A DNA stretch of 64,000 nucleotides, taken from Paenalcaligenes sp052103955 (GTDB taxonomy: Bacteria > Pseudomonadota > Gammaproteobacteria > Burkholderiales > Burkholderiaceae_B). Both the position numbers and the translations under genes were made by a program. This document shows, piece by piece, positions 60,229-64,000 of this stretch (its first letter is position 1; each line of letters begins with the position of its first letter). The notes beneath the pieces were generated by a model that was given only the letters and a program-made list of their open reading frames with translations, was not told the origin of the DNA and searched no databases. The stretch spans positions 1-64,000 of the forward strand of contig JBQELO010000018.1 in NCBI GenBank assembly GCA_052103955.1, given 5' to 3'.

Positions 60229-60531
60229 ATGCATTACATCCTTCAAGTTGATTTTCCGTATAACGGTCCATGGGGCGCAGAGATGGTGCCTGCGATGGAA
60301 GGCTTGGCACAGTCCATTGCTCAAGAGTCGGGTTTGATCTGGAAAATTTGGACAGAAAACGAAGCGGGTAACGAAGCAGGGGGCATATACCTGTTTGCTG
60401 ATCGTGCCAATGCAGAGCGCTATGTAGCACTGCACTCTGAGCGCTTAAAACAGGCGGGTATTTCTCGGGTGAATGCCAAAATTTTTGCGGTGAATGAGGC
60501 GCTTTCCAAAATAGATGGATGGAGCCTCTAA
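60229..60531 (+). CDS. YdhR-like putative monooxygenase
   Basis: The 100-residue protein begins MHYILQVDFPYNGPWGAEM, then ESGLIWKIWTENEAGNEAGGIYLFADRANAERYV. This matches the YdhR fold, a dimeric ferredoxin-like monooxygenase family of unknown substrate. AAGGAG precedes ATG 60229. It is 10 bases after the DsbA-type gene and was probably cotranscribed with it. Confidence 0.87.
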   Translation: MHYILQVDFPYNGPWGAEMVPAMEGLAQSIAQESGLIWKIWTENEAGNEAGGIYLFADRANAERYVALHSERLKQAGISRVNAKIFAVNEALSKIDGWSL

Positions 60532-60573
60532 GCCCAGTACCTTATTAGGTCAACAAATTATAGGGAGTACAGA

Positions 60574-61101
60574 ATGCAGGATAGTCATGAGCGTTATGGT
60601 GTGGTTTCTAGGGTGTTGCACTGGGGGATGGCTGCCATCTTCCTATGGCAGTTCTTGGGCATGGTGCTACTGACTATTCTGGGCGAAACACCGCTTACGT
60701 ATTTTTTCCTAGGCACGCACGGCCCATTGGGGGCGGTGTTGTTTGTATTAATTGCTATACGTTTAGGGTGGTATGGCCGTAACGCGAGTAACCGCCCAGA
60801 ACAAGACGCATCCTGTAGTGGGAAATTAGCAGGCATGGGGCACAAACTGCTGTATGCGTTAATGATAATTGTGCCGCTGTTGGCCTTGCTGCGTAGTTAT
60901 GGCTCTGGCCGTGCGTTTGCACCGTTTGGGATTCCACTTTGGGGCGCGAGCGAACAGAAAATTGACTGGATGATTGCAGTGGGTAATGCGGCGCATGGCA
61001 TTTTAGCGTGGGTGTTGCTGGCAATGATTGCAGGCCATGTAGGCTTTGCGCTTTGGCACAGAATGGTGAAGCGTGATCAGGTCTGGAGCCGGATGGTGTA
61101 G
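60574..61101 (+). CDS. Cytochrome b561
   Basis: The 175-residue membrane protein has four helices and the b561 heme-ligand histidines: VSRVLHWGMAAIFLWQF, THGPLGAVLFVLIAIRLGW, GHKLLYALMIIVPLLALL and AAHGILAWVLLAMIAGHVGFALWHRMVKRD. CybB-type proteins pass electrons between quinol and superoxide or other partners. GGGAG lies before the start. It follows the DsbA- and YdhR-like genes, giving a small redox cluster, and ends before a terminator. Confidence 0.92.
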   Translation: MQDSHERYGVVSRVLHWGMAAIFLWQFLGMVLLTILGETPLTYFFLGTHGPLGAVLFVLIAIRLGWYGRNASNRPEQDASCSGKLAGMGHKLLYALMIIVPLLALLRSYGSGRAFAPFGIPLWGASEQKIDWMIAVGNAAHGILAWVLLAMIAGHVGFALWHRMVKRDQVWSRMV

Positions 61102-61142
61102 ATAGGCATGTAGCTGTTAATTACATAGTTTGAGGGTCTTGT

Positions 61143-61175
61143 AACCTCCAGAGGCAATGCTTCTGGAGGTTTTTT
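61143..61175 (+). terminator. Rho-independent terminator of the redox cluster
   Basis: AACCTCCAGA (61143-61152) and TCTGGAGGTT (61162-61171) form a ten-base stem with a nine-base loop, followed by TTTT. Confidence 0.9.
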
Positions 61176-61334
61176 ATATGCAAATTGTTGTTAAGAGTTT
61201 TTCTGATAATGATGCAATGGTGGGTTTGCTAATCCTAGAATGAAGGGATGTACCTTACACGTTATAAACTATGTTTTATAGGCCTCTTTATGTACCTAAT
61301 GGTTTCGGTTGTTTAGATATCGATTGTTAGCATT

Positions 61335-61775
61335 TCATTTCATTGAGAGAAGCTCTATGAGGTTCTTTAGTGTTGCATCATCCATATAGTCGTTTTGGCG
61401 TAAGTAAAACTCATAAATAAGCCTAATGGCATGGGCCTCTGCCTCGGGCTGAAGGCTTAAGTCTTCCTGTAGAAAAAAACGTTTGGATTTAGCGATGATT
61501 TTTTCAAGCGAATCTAAGTCAACTAACATAGGTGGTGGATAAATAGGGTTACGCAGATAGGGGTTTCCTTCGCCTGAAGCCAGCCAACCTACAGACAGTT
61601 TTGTGGCTGCTGATATCTTGAGCAAGTCTGATCGAGAAGGTTCCGCAGAACCTTCACGCCAGTTTTGAAGTACCGAAATTGGTATACCCATTTTTTCAGA
61701 TAAGTTCTTGTCGTCTCCAACTTGATCAACGGCAAGACAGATTCGATCTGAGAATTGCTTGAAATTATTTTCCAT
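61335..61775 (-). CDS. XRE family repressor-like protein (paralogue 1)
   Basis: The 146-residue protein has an N-terminal Cro/C1 helix-turn-helix (LAVDQVGDDKNLSEKMGIPISVLQNWREGSAEPSRSDLLKISAATKLSVGWLASGEGNPY). A C-terminal domain follows (VDLDSLEKIIAKSKRFFLQEDLSLQPEAEAHAIRLIYEFYLRQ, DDATLKNLIELLSMK). The protein at 63123 shares both parts. I do not know the family of the C-terminal domain. It is divergent from the OmpR-like gene at 62099, and the operator region between them has GACAAG-type repeats. The ribosome-binding site of ATG 61775 is weak. Confidence 0.82.
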   Translation of the reverse strand: MENNFKQFSDRICLAVDQVGDDKNLSEKMGIPISVLQNWREGSAEPSRSDLLKISAATKLSVGWLASGEGNPYLRNPIYPPPMLVDLDSLEKIIAKSKRFFLQEDLSLQPEAEAHAIRLIYEFYLRQNDYMDDATLKNLIELLSMK

Positions 61776-61864
61776 ATGGCGAGTAGGTTAATGTGCTCAA
61801 CTGCGAGTAGCAGAGGTTTCCCTAGGCTGTTGTCAAACAAAGTCTTGCGAAATTAGTGCATTAA

Positions 61865-61951
61865 CTTGTCACTATGGATTTTATTTGACAAGATAAGGCT
61901 TGAAATCGACAAGATCTTACCGTATCGTTCGATTTAAACAGAAAAACTAAC
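61865..61951. promoter_or_regulatory. Operator region with GACAAGATCTT-type repeats (copy 1)
   Basis: CTTGTC (61865-61870), GACAAGAT (61887-61894) and CGACAAGATCTTACCG (61907-61922) are half or near-complete copies of the GACAAGATCTTGTC palindrome. The segment 61898-61951 aligns without gaps to 63673-63726, about 46 of 54 bases identical. It ends in the 14-base ACAGAAAAACTAAC that is exact in both copies. It lies between the divergent XRE and OmpR-like genes. Confidence 0.75.
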
Positions 61952-62098
61952 TAAATACATATTTATTTACATTTTTTTTTGTTTTTTGAAAAAATATGTG
62001 GGCTTCCCATAAGAAATGGCTATTTTCGCAGACGCTACTTCAGTGGGGAAAAGTATGGGTTGGCCCGAGGTGCTGTTTTGGCTTTAGGAGAGCAAGGT

Positions 62099-62869
62099 TT
62101 GGAACCATTCGCTGCAGAGAGAATTTTTCTGTTATCAGACGATGATGTAATGATGAGAAGTCTCGCTGATGATTTAGTTTTGTGGGGACTACCAATACGT
62201 GCGGTACAGGTAGAGACAGCATCATTTCTTAAAACAATGAGCCATGAAGTAAGCGACGAAATTGTTTTGATTCAATTGCGAAGTGATACTTTATTGACAG
62301 ATATTAGTAGGTTACGAGTTGACTTTCCTACAGCAGGAATACTGGTTCTATATGCAGATCGCATTGTGACAACAGAGAAAAGTAGTTTGTTGCTACTAGC
62401 TGGTGCTGATATTTGTTTTGATGAGGGAGTCAGAGGGGTGGAGGTGCTCGCGAGTATTCAAGCATTACGTAGACGGGGTTTGGCTTTACGATCCAAATAC
62501 AGCATGTTGGAGATGGGCCTTGAACTTGAAAAAAAACATGATAATGCGGCTAGAGAGCCCGAGATGATTGCTGAGCCTAGTGGTGTATTAGCGTGGGAGT
62601 TGCGTGAAGGAGGTTGGCGTTTACTTACACCCCAACGCCAGTCTATAGCTCTGACTGGGGCTGAACGACATGTTTTGCGCACATTGTTGAAGCATAGCCC
62701 TAATCCTGTTTCCAGAGAGGAACTGTTTAGTGATCAACGAGATAGTACTCCTCCAAAACGATACATAGATGTAGTGGTGAGTCGTCTTAGACGTAAGGTT
62801 TCTCAGTTTGGAGAGCATCTACCTATACATTCAGTCTGGGGAGTGGGCTATGCTTTTTCAGCTGACTAG
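62099..62869 (+). CDS. OmpR-like winged-helix protein with degenerate receiver domain
   Basis: The 256-residue protein has a receiver-like N-terminus (ERIFLLSDDDVMMRSLADDLVLWGLPIRAVQ). Where the phospho-acceptor Asp should be, it reads IVLIQLRSD, with Gln in its place, and the conserved Lys is replaced in AGADICFDEGV. It is therefore a pseudo-receiver, probably not phosphorylated. The C-terminal OmpR winged helix is intact (GWRLLTPQRQSIALTGAERHVLRTLLKHSPNPVSREEL, RYIDVVVSRLRRKV, IHSVWGVGYAF). The start is TTG 62099, supported by AGGAG eight bases upstream; the frame reaches 61979. It is divergent from the XRE gene. Confidence 0.78.
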   Translation: MEPFAAERIFLLSDDDVMMRSLADDLVLWGLPIRAVQVETASFLKTMSHEVSDEIVLIQLRSDTLLTDISRLRVDFPTAGILVLYADRIVTTEKSSLLLLAGADICFDEGVRGVEVLASIQALRRRGLALRSKYSMLEMGLELEKKHDNAAREPEMIAEPSGVLAWELREGGWRLLTPQRQSIALTGAERHVLRTLLKHSPNPVSREELFSDQRDSTPPKRYIDVVVSRLRRKVSQFGEHLPIHSVWGVGYAFSAD

Positions 62870-62872
62870 AGG

Positions 62873-63097
62873 TCACTCACTTTGAGAGCAAGCAGAGGAT
62901 GACGGTTCATCTGATTGTGTAGCTGGTTTTTCTTGTGAGGCCCGCAAGGTATCTGGAGATGACCATTGCATCACATTCTCGTTACCAATAATAATGGCAT
63001 GATTATTAATAATAACATTCACGCCAGCACTAGTAGCCTTTTCAACCACTTCAGCCGAACGTAATGCGTGCCTGATTTTCTCAAGAAGCTCTTCCAA
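62873..63097 (-). CDS. Small hypothetical protein downstream of XRE paralogue 2
   Basis: The 74-residue protein begins MEELLEKIRHALRSAEVVEKA and has a hydrophobic middle (GVNVIINNHAIIIGNEN) and a Ser-rich C-terminus. The start is TTG 63097, preceded by TAGGAGAATAAG, a good ribosome-binding site. It follows the XRE gene by 25 bases on the same strand, so the two probably form an operon, and it converges on the OmpR-like gene with a gap of only three bases. I recognise no family. Confidence 0.6.
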   Translation of the reverse strand: MEELLEKIRHALRSAEVVEKATSAGVNVIINNHAIIIGNENVMQWSSPDTLRASQEKPATQSDEPSSSACSQSE

Positions 63098-63122
63098 CTT
63101 ATTCTCCTACTTAGGCATGGGC

Positions 63123-63602
63123 TTATCTAAAAGAAGCAAGCTCTATAACGTTGTTTAAGCTGGCTTCGTCCATTTGGTGGCCCTGACGCAGGTAGAACTC
63201 ATAGACCAATCGAATAATTCGAGCTTCTGCTTCTGGCCGTAGAGTTAACTTTTGGCTCAGAAAAAGTTGACGTGTTTTTGTTATGACTTCTTCAAGTGAG
63301 TCTAAATCTATTTGTGTAGATGCTTGCTGTGGTGGGGTGTTGGGATAAGGGCTTCCCTCGCCTGAAGCGAGCCAGCTAATAGACAAGTTTGATGCTTTTG
63401 CCATCTTGATCAGCGTAGAGCGGGAGGGGTCAGAATTTCCAGATCGCCAACTTCTTAGCACTGATGTGGACATTCCCATCTTTTCTGCTAACTTTTTGGC
63501 TCCACCAGCTCGATCAATTGCTAAATTGATGCGGTCAGGAAACTCTCTAAACTCACTTTCCATATCTGTATTTGCTGATGTACCCAATGAGTTCTGTGAC
63601 AC
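63123..63602 (-). CDS. XRE family repressor-like protein (paralogue 2)
   Basis: The 159-residue protein shares helix-turn-helix and C-terminal domain with the 61335 paralogue: LAEKMGMSTSVLRSWRSGNSDPSRSTLIKMAKASNLSISWLASGEGSPYP, then IDLDSLEEVITKTRQLFLSQKLTLRPEAEARIIRLVYEFYLRQGHQMDEASL. GTG 63602 is supported by TTAGGAG and a five-base spacer, giving a 13-residue extension beyond Met14 (63563), which aligns with Met1 of the other copy. It has duplicated operators upstream and a small gene behind it. Confidence 0.82.
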   Translation of the reverse strand: MSQNSLGTSANTDMESEFREFPDRINLAIDRAGGAKKLAEKMGMSTSVLRSWRSGNSDPSRSTLIKMAKASNLSISWLASGEGSPYPNTPPQQASTQIDLDSLEEVITKTRQLFLSQKLTLRPEAEARIIRLVYEFYLRQGHQMDEASLNNVIELASFR

Positions 63603-64000
63603 GGGCTCTCCTAACTAGCGGTTTTTGAAAAATAAAAATCTTGTCATTTGTTTGCGTTTCCAGGCTTGAATTGCTTGAAAGCGACAAGATCTTGTCGTAT
63701 TATTCAATCTAGACAGAAAAACTAACGAAAAGACACGTTTTCTTACTTTGCGTGGCTTTTTCTTGTCGGTTTTTACATCAAAAACAAGACTTGCTGATTA
63801 ATTGACAAGATCTTGTCGGTATGGGTTTTGTTTTGATGCTGTGCGTATTAAGGGTCAGTTCGTAATCTAGATAAATATCAGGCTAAACATTACTTGCTTA
63901 TGTGCGTAAGCGAGTGGCTCTTTTGCATCCTGAATTTTGAGATTTTACCCTTTGAGCAGGCTTTTGTGTTGGTTACAGGCTTTTGCATGAAAGAGTAAGC
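63603..64000. other. Region upstream of XRE paralogue 2 to the window edge
   Basis: This 398-base stretch has no credible gene. It holds the operator array at 63638-63817 and a rightward continuation to the edge. By analogy with copy 1, a divergent plus-strand gene may begin beyond 64000; this is a prediction. Confidence 0.65.
63638..63817. promoter_or_regulatory. Operator region with GACAAGATCTTGTC palindromes (copy 2)
   Basis: Perfect palindromes occur at 63682-63697 (CGACAAGATCTTGTCG) and 63804-63817 (GACAAGATCTTGTC). Half-sites ATCTTGTC (63638-63645) and CTTGTC (63762-63767) lie beside or between them. The stretch 63673-63726 matches 61898-61951. The sites precede XRE paralogue 2 and probably bind one or both XRE proteins. 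Confidence 0.75.

Noticed and set aside
61335..63602. Prophage remnant at the right end
   Set aside because: The XRE proteins look like phage repressors, but no integrase, structural, lysis or attachment-site sequence is visible. The call needs the sequence beyond the window.

Overview
The window reads as chromosomal DNA of a betaproteobacterium of the family Alcaligenaceae. I infer a relative of Alcaligenes or Paenalcaligenes from gene content: lipoyl-bearing E2 and E3 pyruvate dehydrogenase subunits, a two-component pair resembling Bordetella BvgA/BvgS, and a penicillin G acylase resembling the Alcaligenes faecalis enzyme. No database search was run. No rRNA, tRNA, insertion sequence or CRISPR array was seen.

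Layout. 1-3675 is the end of aceE, then aceF and lpdA, closed by a strong terminator. 3753-7990 is the folC-dedD-cvpA-purF block known from other proteobacteria. 8054-19824 is a chaperone-usher fimbrial island: XRE-like protein, tip adhesin, BvgS-like hybrid kinase (broken by a one-base frameshift), usher, chaperone, pilin, second chaperone, BvgA-like regulator. 20233-24031 holds an AraC regulator with a LysE exporter, a TetR regulator divergent from a DJ-1 family protein, a YaiI protein and a parvulin. 24099-26258 is a GntR regulator divergent from dctA. 26420-27305 holds CYTH and TfoX proteins. 27312-36665 is a catabolic cluster: ornithine cyclodeaminase-like protein, two amine-oxidase-type flavoproteins, a D-2-hydroxyacid dehydrogenase, a GlcD-type flavoprotein, an MFS transporter, a cupin and a GlxA-type regulator. 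36845-37765 is a bestrophin. 38065-44943 is a 2,292-residue glycine-rich autotransporter. 45027-50223 holds a GST, an acetyltransferase, a Sel1 lipoprotein, a thioesterase and penicillin acylase. 50413-54421 is an arsenic operon (arsR, arsB, arsC, arsH, MFS). 54511-61101 is mostly housekeeping and redox genes. 61335-64000 holds two paralogous XRE repressors with duplicated palindromic operators and an OmpR-like protein whose receiver has lost its phosphorylation residues.

How the genes work together. In the fimbrial island the kinase and regulator genes lie at opposite ends of, or inside, the structural genes they presumably control. A palindrome, TCAGAT-N2-ATCTGA, recurs in three intergenic regions of the island. 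In two of them a second, weaker copy lies 22 bp away, centre to centre. The kinase frameshift lies in a run of four G, suggesting an on/off switch or a recent loss of function. At the right end, GACAAGATCTTGTC palindromes precede both XRE genes, in a regulatory segment that was duplicated together with them.
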